A stretch of DNA of 64,000 nt, from assembly GCA_040878035.1 (NCBI GenBank), contig JBBDMX010000067.1:1-64000 (forward strand), written 5' to 3'. Positions 32,594 to 40,990 of this stretch are shown one piece after another. The position numbers and the translations under genes were made by a program. A model generated the notes under the pieces. The model searched no databases, was not told the origin of the DNA, and saw only the letters and a program-made list of their open reading frames with translations. The stretch is from JBBDMX01 sp040878035 (GTDB lineage: Bacteria > Planctomycetota > Phycisphaerae > Phycisphaerales > Phycisphaeraceae). How positions within the stretch are numbered: the first letter of the stretch is position 1; each line of letters begins with the position of its first letter.

Positions 32594-35278
32594 TTACTCT
32601 TCGTCCAGTTCCGCCACGATGGCCTGATCGCCGTCGCGGACTTCCTCCGCCACGCGGGCTGCGCCCGCCAGGCGGTCGCCGTTCACCAGGTTGATCACGC
32701 GCACGCCCTGGGTGTTGCGTCCGGTCTGGCGCACCGTGCTGGCGTTGATGCGCACGATCATGCCGCCGGTGGTGATGAGGACGATATCGTCTTCGGCGCG
32801 GATGGCCAGGATGGTGACGGCCTGGCCGTTGCGGTCGGAAGTGCTGATGTCGTGCCGGCCCTTGCCGCCGCGGCTTTGCACGCGCGTCGCGCCGTCTTCG
32901 CTGCGCACCAGGTATTCCGCCAGGGGCGTGCGCTTGCCGAAGCCGTTCTGCGTCATGGTCAGCAGATCGCGGGTGTCGTCGGGCTCGCAGCGCATGGCGC
33001 CGATCACGCTGTCGCCCTGGGCCAGGTCGATGCCCTTGACGCCGCTGGCGTTGCGGCCCATGGCGCGGGCGTCATCCTCATGGAAGCGGATGGCCATGCC
33101 CTGGGCCGTGGCCAGCAGCACGTGATCGCTGCCGCTGGTCCAGATGACGTTGATGAGCGAGTCGCCTTGGCGCAGGCTGATGGCGATGATGCCCGCGCTG
33201 TTGACGTTGCGGTAGTCCGCCAGGGCGGTGCGTTTGACGACGCCGTTGGCGGTGGCGAACACGAGGAAGACCTCGCCCTTCTCAAAGTCGGAGATGGGCA
33301 TGAACTCGCAGACACGTTCCCCCTGGCGCAGGTCCAGCAGATTGACCACGGCCCGGCCGCGCGTGGTGCGCGCCGCTTCGGGAATCTCGTAGACCTTGAT
33401 CTTAAACACGCGCCCGGTATTGGTGAAGCACAACAAGTCGTCGTGCGTCGAGGCGACGAAAAGCTGCTCGGTGAAATCGTCTTCCTTGGTGTCGGCGCCG
33501 ATGACGCCGCGTCCGCCGCGGCCCTGCGTGCGATAGGCGTCCACGGGCAGCCGCTTCACATAGCCGGCATGCGAAATGGTGACCACCACCTGCTGCTCGG
33601 GCGTCAGGTCGCCCAGGTCCAGGTCGGCAGCCTCGTCGGCGAACTGCGTGCGCCGGGGGTCGGCGTACTTGGCTTTCAACTCAGCCGTCTCGTCGCGGAT
33701 GATCTGTTTGACCCGCTCATGGCTGGCGAGGATCGATTCGTAGTCCTCGATCTGGCCCACGAGCTTGCCGTACTCGTCGGTCAGCCGGTCGATCTCCAGG
33801 CCGACCAACTGGATCAGTTGCAGCCGGCCGATGGCTTCGGCTTGCGCTTTGGATAGCCGGGCATCGGCGTCGGCGGTCTGCGCCAGGAAGCGCGCGGGAA
33901 TCTTGGGCGCATGGGGATGGTCCGGCCGAATGCGGAAGCCACGCGCCATCAACTTATCGATCGCCTCATCCCGCGTGCGCGAGCCGCGGATCAGGGCGAT
34001 CACCGCGTCGATGTCGCACACCGCATAAATCAGGCCCTCGATGCGGTGCGCTTCCTGCTGCGCTTTGCGCAGCCGGTAGGCCGTCCGCCGGCGAATCACC
34101 TCGATGCGGTGCTCGATGTAGAGCTGGATCAGCTCCTTGAGCGACAGCGTCCGCGGCTGGCCTCGTACCAGCGCGATGTTCATGATGCTGAAGGTGTCCT
34201 GGAGCGGCGTGAGCTGGTAGAGCTGGTTCTCCACCACAGCCGGGTCGGCGCCCTTCTTCAACTCGATCACCAGGCGCATGCCCGTGCGCCCTGACGACTC
34301 GTCCACCACGTCGCTGACGTCGGTGATGCGGTCGTCCTTGCGGCACTCGACCAGCTTGGCAATGATGCCGTCGTTCTTGGAAACCTGATAAGGGATCTGC
34401 TTGACGACCAGGCGGTCGCGTCCGCCGGCGGTTTGCTCGTGCTCGATCTTGGCGCGGAGGGTGAGCCGGCCCCGCCCGGTGGCGTAGGCTTCGGCGATGC
34501 CGCGCCGGCCGCAGATGATCCCGCCCGTGGGGAAATCGGGCCCGGGCACGATCACCATCAGCTCCGCCAGCGTGATGTTGTCGTTGTCCATCACCGCCAC
34601 GATGGCATCGCAAATTTCCCCCAGATTGTGCGGCGGCATGCTGCACGCCATGCCTACCGCGATGCCCGTCGAGCCGTTGACCAGCAGGTTGGGTAACTTG
34701 CTGGGCAGCACCTTGGGTTCCTGGTGCGATTCATCGAAGCTGGGCTGCCAGTCCACGGTTTCCAGATCGAGGTCCTCGAGCATCTCCATGGCGTGGCGAT
34801 GCAGGCGGGCCTCGGTGTACCGCATGGCGGCAGGGGGGTCGGGGTCGATCGAGCCGAAGTTGCCTTGCTTATCAATCAGCGGGGCGCGAATCTTCCACTC
34901 CTGGGCCATGTTGACCAGGGTCGGATAGATCGCCTGGTCGCCGTGCGGGTGGTACTTCTTCATCGTCTCGCCGACGATGCCGGCGCACTTGGTGTGCTTG
35001 CGGGTGGGCGCCAGGTTCAGGTCGTGCATGGCCACGAGGATGCGTCGTTGCGAGGGCTTGAGGCCGTCGCGCACGTCCGGCAGGGCGCGGTCCACAATGG
35101 TGGACATCGCATAGGTCAGGTAACTGTCGGCCAGTTCCTGCTCGATGGCGGTTTCGATGAGCCGGCCGCCGGCGCCCACATCGGGAGGCATGTCCGGGGG
35201 TGATTCCGGGGGGATTTCCGGGAGGATTTGGCCGCTTGGGTCAGTCGTATTTTCGTTGGGATCGGTGTGGTCAGCCAT
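32594..35278 (-). CDS. gyrA: DNA gyrase subunit A
   Basis: The 894-residue protein is the breakage-reunion subunit of gyrase. The N-terminal winged-helix domain has LADSYLTYAMSTIVDRALPD, the catalytic Tyr in PPAAMRYTEARL, and GNFGSID near the quinolone region. The C-terminal beta-pinwheel carries the GyrA box as QGRGGRG (about residues 570-576), which separates gyrase from topoisomerase IV, and repeated blades such as GNASGVKGIDLAQGD. The N-terminus has an extra Pro-rich stretch (residues 12-35). No gyrB or recF lies beside it. The ATG at 35278 is the first in frame after the upstream noncoding region. Confidence 0.95.
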   Translation of the reverse strand: MADHTDPNENTTDPSGQILPEIPPESPPDMPPDVGAGGRLIETAIEQELADSYLTYAMSTIVDRALPDVRDGLKPSQRRILVAMHDLNLAPTRKHTKCAGIVGETMKKYHPHGDQAIYPTLVNMAQEWKIRAPLIDKQGNFGSIDPDPPAAMRYTEARLHRHAMEMLEDLDLETVDWQPSFDESHQEPKVLPSKLPNLLVNGSTGIAVGMACSMPPHNLGEICDAIVAVMDNDNITLAELMVIVPGPDFPTGGIICGRRGIAEAYATGRGRLTLRAKIEHEQTAGGRDRLVVKQIPYQVSKNDGIIAKLVECRKDDRITDVSDVVDESSGRTGMRLVIELKKGADPAVVENQLYQLTPLQDTFSIMNIALVRGQPRTLSLKELIQLYIEHRIEVIRRRTAYRLRKAQQEAHRIEGLIYAVCDIDAVIALIRGSRTRDEAIDKLMARGFRIRPDHPHAPKIPARFLAQTADADARLSKAQAEAIGRLQLIQLVGLEIDRLTDEYGKLVGQIEDYESILASHERVKQIIRDETAELKAKYADPRRTQFADEAADLDLGDLTPEQQVVVTISHAGYVKRLPVDAYRTQGRGGRGVIGADTKEDDFTEQLFVASTHDDLLCFTNTGRVFKIKVYEIPEAARTTRGRAVVNLLDLRQGERVCEFMPISDFEKGEVFLVFATANGVVKRTALADYRNVNSAGIIAISLRQGDSLINVIWTSGSDHVLLATAQGMAIRFHEDDARAMGRNASGVKGIDLAQGDSVIGAMRCEPDDTRDLLTMTQNGFGKRTPLAEYLVRSEDGATRVQSRGGKGRHDISTSDRNGQAVTILAIRAEDDIVLITTGGMIVRINASTVRQTGRNTQGVRVINLVNGDRLAGAARVAEEVRDGDQAIVAELDEE

Positions 35279-35553
35279 GCGGGTTCATCGGCCTCCTGCC
35301 GGGCGATCGGGTAATCCTGCAAAGACGGGTATTTTAGCCGGTTTCGCTCCTGACGGCGAACCCGGAAAAGCCAGCAAATTCAGGGCGCACGCGGCGGCTC
35401 AGGGGGACCGATACGCTCTGAGCAGGGCCACCAATAGGACATAGTTATCTACAATATCTGCCACGGCAGGAAATGGCCTTGACGCTGCTCGAGTGGACTT
35501 GTACAACTGTGCCATGTAGTTGCGACTCAATCGCAACAATATCCGGCTTGGAC

Positions 35554-35596
35554 AAAAAGGGCAGTCGAGGGACTTTGGCGAGTGACTCGACTGCCC
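35554..35596 (-). terminator. Intrinsic terminator upstream of gyrA, same strand
   Basis: On the minus strand GGGCAGTCGAG pairs with CTCGACTGCCC (11-bp perfect stem, 35559-35596) and is followed by TTTTTG. It would stop transcripts reading from about 35600-35870 toward gyrA. No protein gene is visible there on that strand. Confidence 0.65.
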
Positions 35597-35875
35597 GTGC
35601 TGAGGACAACCCGTGAAGGCCGCCTCGACTTTTCATTATCAGCCGAGTCACACCCCCACGCAACTGGGGCGCGGTCGAGTTGTCCTTCGCTTTTGGCTCG
35701 TCGGCATGATGACCTTTGGCGTCACCGCCGGCGGCTATGGCGAAAGGAGGCAACCCGACAACTCGACCCCGGACCCCGATGTTCGCTCAACTGTGGGCCA
35801 GCGGGCCTACCCTCACGCTCCGTTCCTAACCCGTATAGCTGACTGAGCCGCTACGGCTCGGCAGGAGAGATCACC
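35597..35875. other. Noncoding region with a 12-bp inverted repeat
   Basis: No supported gene in about 280 bases. GGTCGAGTTGTC (35673-35684) and GACAACTCGACC (35757-35768) are perfect inverted copies 72 bases apart. Together with the minus-strand terminator beside it, this could be a small RNA or another repeat element. GGCAGGAGAG just before 35876 serves the next gene. Confidence 0.5.
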
Positions 35876-36574
35876 ATGCTTGCACTTACGCGTTACGCAC
35901 CGCTTGCCGCCCTGTTCACCGCGATTCTCACCGTCCCGGCGTCGGGCGCCATCGTGATCCAGCCCGACGAGACCGCCAGCCACGATGTGTTCGTTTACCA
36001 ATTCGGCGCCAACAACAACTACGACACGACCAACAATTCCGGCTTCGGCTCGACGCTGGGCGCGGCGACCAACAGCATTGGTCATACCGTTCACACGTTG
36101 ATCCGCTTCGACTTGCCCGCGCTTGCCGCCGCCGACGTGACCGCCATCACGCTCAACGTGTACTCCTTGACCTCCGCGTTCGGCGCCAGTCCCTCGGCGG
36201 GCACGCCGGTGAACGTCAACGCCTACTTGCCCGATGCGGCGTGGGTCGAGGATGAGGCGACGTGGAACAACCAGCCGGCGCCCGCCGGCAGCCCGGTGGA
36301 TGTGGTCACCTTCAACGCCGTTGACACCTGGTTCAGCTTCGACATCACCAGCGTCGTCCAAGCCTGGCTCGACGGTAGCGTGGCAAATCACGGCCTGCTG
36401 TTGATCGCTGACAACTCACCCGCGTTCGTGGCGCCCATGTTCCCCTCCTCGGCGTCGAGCCAGGCGGCGCTGCGTCCCTACCTGGAGATCACGCTGGTGC
36501 CCGAACCCGCCAGTGCTGTGTTGATCCTGTCGGGGGCGGGTCTATTGCTGACCCGCTGGCGCCGCCGCTCATAG
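35876..36574 (+). CDS. PEP-CTERM protein with DNRLRE domain
   Basis: A 232-residue exported protein: signal peptide (residues 1-24), then a DNRLRE beta-sandwich with the hallmark TASHDVFVYQFGANNNYDTT, HTLIRFDLPAL, WVEDEATWNNQPAP and FDITSVVQAWLDG. It ends in a PEP-CTERM signal, VPEPASAVLILSGAGLLLTR plus WRRRS, for sorting by an exosortase. DNRLRE domains occur in large surface and carbohydrate-related proteins. AGGAGAG lies about nine bases before the ATG. A probable extracellular structural protein. Confidence 0.88.
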   Translation: MLALTRYAPLAALFTAILTVPASGAIVIQPDETASHDVFVYQFGANNNYDTTNNSGFGSTLGAATNSIGHTVHTLIRFDLPALAAADVTAITLNVYSLTSAFGASPSAGTPVNVNAYLPDAAWVEDEATWNNQPAPAGSPVDVVTFNAVDTWFSFDITSVVQAWLDGSVANHGLLLIADNSPAFVAPMFPSSASSQAALRPYLEITLVPEPASAVLILSGAGLLLTRWRRRS

Positions 36575-36588
36575 CCGCTTGCGGCTTA
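36571..36588. repeat. Family G repeat (half copy)
   Basis: CATAGCCGCTTGCGGCTTAG, overlapping the stop codon of the DNRLRE gene, matches one arm of the element at 32503. No inverted partner is nearby. Confidence 0.6.
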
Positions 36589-36614
36589 GCCTCCATGACA
36601 CACCAGGTGCGATC

Positions 36615-37376
36615 ATGATCCGAATCGCCAGACACCCAATCCTCGCGGGACATGCTCGCCGCGGCTTCACCCTCCTGGAACTGCTGGTGGTGATGGCGAT
36701 CATCGCCGTGCTCGTGGGCCTGTTGCTGCCCGTACTGGGCAAGGCTCGCGCCTCGGCCCAAGGGGTATGGTGCGGCAACACGCTGCATCAGTTGGGTCTG
36801 GCCTTGGGCAGTTACGCCGTCGATGCGCGCGATCGCCTGCCCTACATCGATTCGGCGTTGTTCACCCCCAGCGGCAGTCGCGACTGGAACGCCGACCCGA
36901 TGGACAAGATCACCTACCCGCAGGAGGTGCCTGCGGTCATGGGCGGGTACCTCCAGGACTACCGCGTCCTGCGTTGCCCTTCGGCCATCCTGGGTTACCC
37001 CGAGCCCGATTACGCGATCTCCTATCGCGCGTCGTCGTCGGACAATCTCGACGGTAAGGCCCAGACGCTGGATCAGCTTCGTCATCCCGCCCCCGGGGGC
37101 CACTGGGTCTACAACTACGACCTGAAGTATCTCAACGGCCGGCCCTACGAAATCAAGACCAAGGCGGAGAACTACCCCGACTTCCTCTTTTACGGCTGGC
37201 CGCTGCGCGACGGCGTGGGCGAGTATTACCTCTTTCGTGACTTTGTGAACCAGAAAGGCAGCCTGTGGCTCACGCCCCATCATGCCGCCTTCAACCAGCT
37301 TCACCTGGACCTGCACGTGAAGTTGATCAAGACCGACAACTTCCACGGCCTGACCGACGATCGGCCAGGCGATTGA
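36615..37376 (+). CDS. Prepilin-type cleavage/methylation protein
   Basis: A 253-residue protein with the class III signal RRGFTLLELLVVMAIIAVLV after a 15-residue basic leader, so it is a type IV pilin-like or pseudopilin-like protein processed at Gly-Phe. The rest holds one Cys pair (WCGNTLHQLG.. and VLRCPSAILG) and many aromatic residues, as in the abundant planctomycete pseudopilin-like family. ATG 36615 (MIRIARHP) is chosen because it gives the normal leader length. It directly follows a PEP-CTERM gene. It is related in type to the protein at 22071. Confidence 0.83.
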   Translation: MIRIARHPILAGHARRGFTLLELLVVMAIIAVLVGLLLPVLGKARASAQGVWCGNTLHQLGLALGSYAVDARDRLPYIDSALFTPSGSRDWNADPMDKITYPQEVPAVMGGYLQDYRVLRCPSAILGYPEPDYAISYRASSSDNLDGKAQTLDQLRHPAPGGHWVYNYDLKYLNGRPYEIKTKAENYPDFLFYGWPLRDGVGEYYLFRDFVNQKGSLWLTPHHAAFNQLHLDLHVKLIKTDNFHGLTDDRPGD

Positions 37377-37422
37377 ACCGCGTGAATGTGAACGACTGCA
37401 ACCGCACCCTCTGTGAAAGGAA

Positions 37423-37971
37423 ATGACGATGACCGCAACCGCCTCGACGCATACCGCCTCCGTGAACGAAACGTCCGAACAGCGCCGCGGGCGCATCCGC
37501 GCCGCGCTGGACCAGAACCGCAGCGCCATGACCGTGATGGTCGCCCGGCAACTGGGCGTGCCCGAGATCGAGGTGGTGCGTGCCTTGACGCCCGATTCAA
37601 TCGAATTGGACGCCTTGCGCTGGGAGCAACTGGTGCAGGCGTTTGAGCCGCTGGGCAACGTGCATGTGATCGCCAGCAACAGTGCGGTGACCCTGGAGGT
37701 CTTCGGGCAGTTTGGCAACTTCAGCACGTGGGGCGACTTCTTCAACGTGCAGAGCAAGACGCTGGACATGCACATCCGCAAGCCGACGATCGCCGCGGCC
37801 TTTGCGGTCAAGAAGCCGGGGCACATGGACGGCGTGCCCACGCTGAGCTTCCAGTTTTTCGCCCACGCCGGCGACTCGGCGTTCAAGGTGTTCCTGACCT
37901 TCGGCGGCAAGGCGCCCAGCGCTGAAAAGCAGGCGCAATTCGACGATCTGGTGGTGCGTTTCGCGCAGTAA
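37423..37971 (+). CDS. hutX: ChuX/HutX family haem carrier-like protein
   Basis: A 182-residue cytosolic protein matching the HutX/ChuX family of intracellular haem-binding carriers: RIRAALDQNRSAMTVMVARQ followed by LGVPEIEVVRAL, then FEPLGNVHVIASNSAVTLEV and a C-terminal SFQFFAHAGDSAFKVFLTFGG. In known systems it receives haem after import. AAAGGA lies seven bases before the ATG. A membrane transporter gene of ECF type follows, and a radical SAM gene comes after it, which together suggest uptake and handling of a tetrapyrrole; that is inference. Confidence 0.8.
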   Translation: MTMTATASTHTASVNETSEQRRGRIRAALDQNRSAMTVMVARQLGVPEIEVVRALTPDSIELDALRWEQLVQAFEPLGNVHVIASNSAVTLEVFGQFGNFSTWGDFFNVQSKTLDMHIRKPTIAAAFAVKKPGHMDGVPTLSFQFFAHAGDSAFKVFLTFGGKAPSAEKQAQFDDLVVRFAQ

Positions 37972-37987
37972 GGGTCCGGGCACCGTT

Positions 37988-38068
37988 TCAAGCCCGGCCA
38001 TGCCGGTCCAAGCCCGGCCATGCCAGTCCAAGCCCGGCCATGCGAGTCTGCGAGCTTGGCCGGGATAG
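37988..38068. repeat. Family E tandem and inverted repeat
   Basis: Three direct copies of TCCAAGCCCGGCCATGC.. are followed by GCGAGCTTGGCCGGG, the inverted form. It sits between hutX and the ECF gene. Confidence 0.8.
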
Positions 38069-38095
38069 GTTGTCAGGTCCTTCGAGGAATGGGTC

Positions 38096-39331
38096 ATGAC
38101 CTTTACGCCACGCGAACTGGCACGCATCGGCGTCGCCGCCGCCATGATGGTCTTCGGCGGCACGGTCATCATCGTGCTCATGACCTTGCTCATGGGCCAC
38201 TACAACTCGCTGGCGCACAGCGGGCCAAAAGCAGTGTTGGATGGGGCCGTGCTGGCCTTGTTGCTGGGGCGGAGGGGACGATGGCGCTGCGTGGCTCTGC
38301 TGGGCATCGTGTACGGCCTGGTGCTGCTGGTGCAGGTCGGCATCGTGTACCTGCCGCTGATCTTCGCCATCGCGGGGTTGCTGACGATGCTCACCGGCGC
38401 CGCGGTGGGCATGGTGCATCGGCCGGTGGCGGTGCTATTGGCGGCGGCGGTGTTCACCTGGGCCGCCAGCTTCGGCACCCCGCTGAAAATCTACTTCGGC
38501 ACCGGCGATGCCAACGAGCCGATTCTCTGGGGCATGTGGGTCGCCGAGTGGCCCCTGCGCATCGTCGGCGCGTGGATTGGCGTGGCGCTGGCGTGGCGAT
38601 GGGTGGCGGCTCGGCCCCCTCTCCCTTTGGGAGAGGGACGGGGTGAGGGGATGCACGAAGAGTATGCGGCACCGATTGCATCCCAGAGGTCAGACGACGA
38701 TGGCATCTCAACATCGGATCCGCAACACATACCGGGAGTCCCCTCACCCCAGCCCTCTCCCCTGGGGAGAGGGGGTCAAGCGCGTGGCATCCCCAACGCC
38801 GCCCTGCGCCTGGGCGTGCTGCTCGCCGCCGCCATCGTGCCGCTCATGCTCCAGCAGTGGACCGCGCTGCTGGCGATTAACGGGCTGGTGCTGATCTACG
38901 CCTGGCTGCTTGGGCCGCGCAAGTCGATCTTGCACGCGCTGTTGGGCGTGGCCTGGGGCTACGCCGTCTTCGCCCTGGCCAGCTACCTCTGGCATCGCGA
39001 CCTCGAGCGCTCGCTGGACCTGTTCCGTACCTTCGCCCTGCGATTCGCCCCCATGGCGGTCGCATCGATCGCCCTGATCCGCGGCGTGCGGGCGGTGGAC
39101 CTGGTGCGCCTCTTGCACCGCATAGGCACGCCCAGCGCGGTATTACTCCCCCTGGCGGCAGTCCTCCGGCAGATTCCCCGCGCCCGCCGCGATGTCCGCG
39201 CCGGTCTGGCGCAACTCCGCCACGAAGGCGTCTGGACCGGCCCGTTCTCACTCCTGCGCCATCCCCGCGCCGTCCTGGGCGTATTGCTGTTCCGCCCGCT
39301 GCACCGCTTTGCCGTCGAATTGGTAGAGTAG
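38096..39331 (+). CDS. ECF transporter S-component/T-component fusion
   Basis: A 411-residue membrane protein. Residues 1-173 form six hydrophobic segments resembling an ECF substrate-binding (S) component; residues about 230-411 resemble the CbiQ/EcfT transmembrane coupling subunit, with the arginine-rich region RQIPRARRDVRAGLAQLRHE near the coupling helices. Between them, residues about 175-228 are translated from a family B inverted repeat (38618-38778). Vitamin, metal or haem-like substrates are possible; hutX lies just upstream. No EcfA ATPase gene is adjacent. ATG 38096 has GAGG ten bases upstream. Confidence 0.72.
   Translation: MTFTPRELARIGVAAAMMVFGGTVIIVLMTLLMGHYNSLAHSGPKAVLDGAVLALLLGRRGRWRCVALLGIVYGLVLLVQVGIVYLPLIFAIAGLLTMLTGAAVGMVHRPVAVLLAAAVFTWAASFGTPLKIYFGTGDANEPILWGMWVAEWPLRIVGAWIGVALAWRWVAARPPLPLGEGRGEGMHEEYAAPIASQRSDDDGISTSDPQHIPGVPSPQPSPLGRGGQARGIPNAALRLGVLLAAAIVPLMLQQWTALLAINGLVLIYAWLLGPRKSILHALLGVAWGYAVFALASYLWHRDLERSLDLFRTFALRFAPMAVASIALIRGVRAVDLVRLLHRIGTPSAVLLPLAAVLRQIPRARRDVRAGLAQLRHEGVWTGPFSLLRHPRAVLGVLLFRPLHRFAVELVE
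38618..38778. repeat. Inverted-repeat element, family B, in frame inside the ECF gene
   Basis: CCCTCTCCCTTTGGGAGAGG.. with GGGGTGAGGGG on the left and CCCCTCACCCCAGCCCTCTC..GGGGAGAGGG on the right. It is read through as PLPLGEGRGEG..SPQPSPLGRGG, a polar linker exactly between the S-like and T-like halves. Confidence 0.88.
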
Positions 39332-39346
39332 CCCCCCTCGACCAAG

Positions 39347-39388
39347 CCCCGGCATGCCCCGCCTCCGGGGGCGGGGGGCTTGCCGGGG
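39347..39388. terminator. Strong GC hairpin after the ECF gene
   Basis: CCCCGGCATGCCCCGCC and GGGGCGGGGGGCTTGCCGGGG pair around a four-base loop. There is no U-tract, so it may be a repeat element or a processing or pause site rather than an intrinsic terminator. Confidence 0.5.
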
Positions 39389-39489
39389 ATCGCCGGTGCA
39401 TGCCGCGGGTCGCCGCTGCAAAGAGACAGAAACCATACACCTCTTGCCGATAACACTCCTGCACCGATTTCGCGGCTGGAGTGTGCCTT

Positions 39490-40497
39490 ATGTTCGCTGA
39501 CAAACCCGGCCTACACACACGGATGAAGGCCCATCAACCTGACAGCTTGCGCACGTTGGCGCTGGACGTCACGCCGCGCTGCAACATGGCGTGTCCGCAC
39601 TGCTATGCCGTCACGTTTGAGCAGGTCCAGCCGGTCGAACTGGACGTGCTGGCGACGGCGCTGGACGAGGCATATCACCTGGGCGTGTATCACTACGTGC
39701 TTCAGGGCGGCGAGCCGATTGCCGACCCGCATCGCCTGGAGCACATTCTCGCAGCCGTGCATCCGGAGGAAACCTACCTCAACGTCGTGTCCAACGGCTG
39801 GGCCATGACGCGAGAGCGCATCGCCTGGCTCAAGGCCCGCCACGTGGACAAGGTCACCTTCAGCCTCGACTCCGGCCTAGCCGACGAGCACGACCGCAGC
39901 CGCGGCAAGGGGTCGTACCAGCGCACCATGGCCGCCATCGATCACGTGCTCGAATCCGGCCTGCTCTGCTCGATCTCCACCGTCGTCACGCACGAGTCGC
40001 TCTATTCCGCAGGCTTTCGCCTGGCGTACGCATATGCCAAGGCCAAAGGCATCCGCATCGACATCCAGATCGCCGAGCCGGTGGGGCGGTGGGATGGCCG
40101 GCGCGAGTTGCTCATCACCCCGGAAGATGCCGCCTACATCAAGCAGCTCCAGCAGAGCTGCCCGACCTTGCCCAACGGCCTGCGCATGGTCAACCGCGAC
40201 ATCTTCAGCGGCCCGTGCGACCATTGCCCCGCCGGCGTCGAGTTCATGGCCATCACCGCCGACGGCCAGTTCCTGCCCTGCAATTTCCTCCAGTTCTCCC
40301 TGGGCAACATCCGCGACCGCTCGCTGGGCGAGATGCGCGACGCCCTGATTCAGAACGACTGGTTCCAAGGCAAGGTGGACCGCTGCCTCTGCGGCGAGCA
40401 CCAGGGCTTCATCGACCAGTTCATCATGCCGCACATCGACCGCCCCAAGCCGCTGGACGCCTGGAGCGTGTTCGGCCTCGCCGCCGCCACCGTGTGA
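39490..40497 (+). CDS. Radical SAM protein with SPASM-type C-terminus
   Basis: A 335-residue radical SAM enzyme. The [4Fe-4S] site is CNMACPHCY (CxxxCxxC) near residue 30, followed by the SAM-binding VLQGGEPIAD. The C-terminal region has CDHCPAG, LPCNFLQFSLGNIRD and CLCGE, the Cys pattern of SPASM or twitch domains that hold auxiliary clusters. Family members mature peptides or proteins or modify tetrapyrroles. ATG 39490 follows CTGGAG; an in-frame GTG three codons earlier is an alternative. With hutX and an ECF transporter upstream, a tetrapyrrole role is possible, but no substrate peptide gene is seen next to it. Confidence 0.85.
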   Translation: MFADKPGLHTRMKAHQPDSLRTLALDVTPRCNMACPHCYAVTFEQVQPVELDVLATALDEAYHLGVYHYVLQGGEPIADPHRLEHILAAVHPEETYLNVVSNGWAMTRERIAWLKARHVDKVTFSLDSGLADEHDRSRGKGSYQRTMAAIDHVLESGLLCSISTVVTHESLYSAGFRLAYAYAKAKGIRIDIQIAEPVGRWDGRRELLITPEDAAYIKQLQQSCPTLPNGLRMVNRDIFSGPCDHCPAGVEFMAITADGQFLPCNFLQFSLGNIRDRSLGEMRDALIQNDWFQGKVDRCLCGEHQGFIDQFIMPHIDRPKPLDAWSVFGLAAATV

Positions 40498-40540
40498 ATC
40501 CCGGGCTTCTCCCCCATGGACAGGGATCAATCCAGCGCAC

Positions 40541-40575
40541 CCCTGACCCCGGACCCCGGACCCCGGACCCCCGCC
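40541..40575. repeat. Family D GGACCCC tandem repeat
   Basis: CCCCGGACCCCGGACCCCGG and further GGACCCC units. It lies in the 490-base gap before the beta-helix gene, which otherwise holds no supported gene. Confidence 0.75.
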
Positions 40576-40690
40576 CCGGCGTCAAGCATCCTTGGGCAGG
40601 GGGGTCGGCCCCGAATTCCGGGGGGCTGCATCGGAGAGCCGGAGGCTCGTTGTGAGTCTTTGCCTTTGCCTATGGACAGGCCGGCGAGAT

Positions 40691-40720
40691 TTGGACAGGG
40701 CGGTGCCGCGGCGCTATAAG
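40691..40720 (+). promoter_or_regulatory. Predicted promoter of the beta-helix protein gene
   Basis: TTGGAC (40691-40696), an 18-bp spacer and TATAAG (40715-40720). The leader to the ATG at 40991 would be about 265 bases and begins with GC-rich hairpins, leaving room for leader regulation. Confidence 0.4.
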
Positions 40721-40990
40721 AGCGGACAGGAATGAAGCGACGACGCCTGGCGCAGGGGAGGGATCGCGTGAGGCGTTATTCGAGGTGGGGCCGGCGGCGG
40801 CGTGGCCGGCAAGGGCATGCCATCATGCTGGCCTTGAGCGCCGCCAAGATGTTCAACCGGCTGTAGGGGGATGACGCCGGTGAGATGTTCGGAGCCCCCC
40901 CCGCGCGAAACCCTGGGGTCCGTCGATGCAGTCTTCCGTCTCCAGGCGTTTTGCAGCCACGGCCTTCGGTTCGTGTTGAGGAACAAAGTC

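Noticed and set aside
35445..35753. 102-codon minus-strand frame upstream of gyrA
   Set aside because: It crosses a clear intrinsic terminator hairpin and shows no domain or ribosome-binding site.
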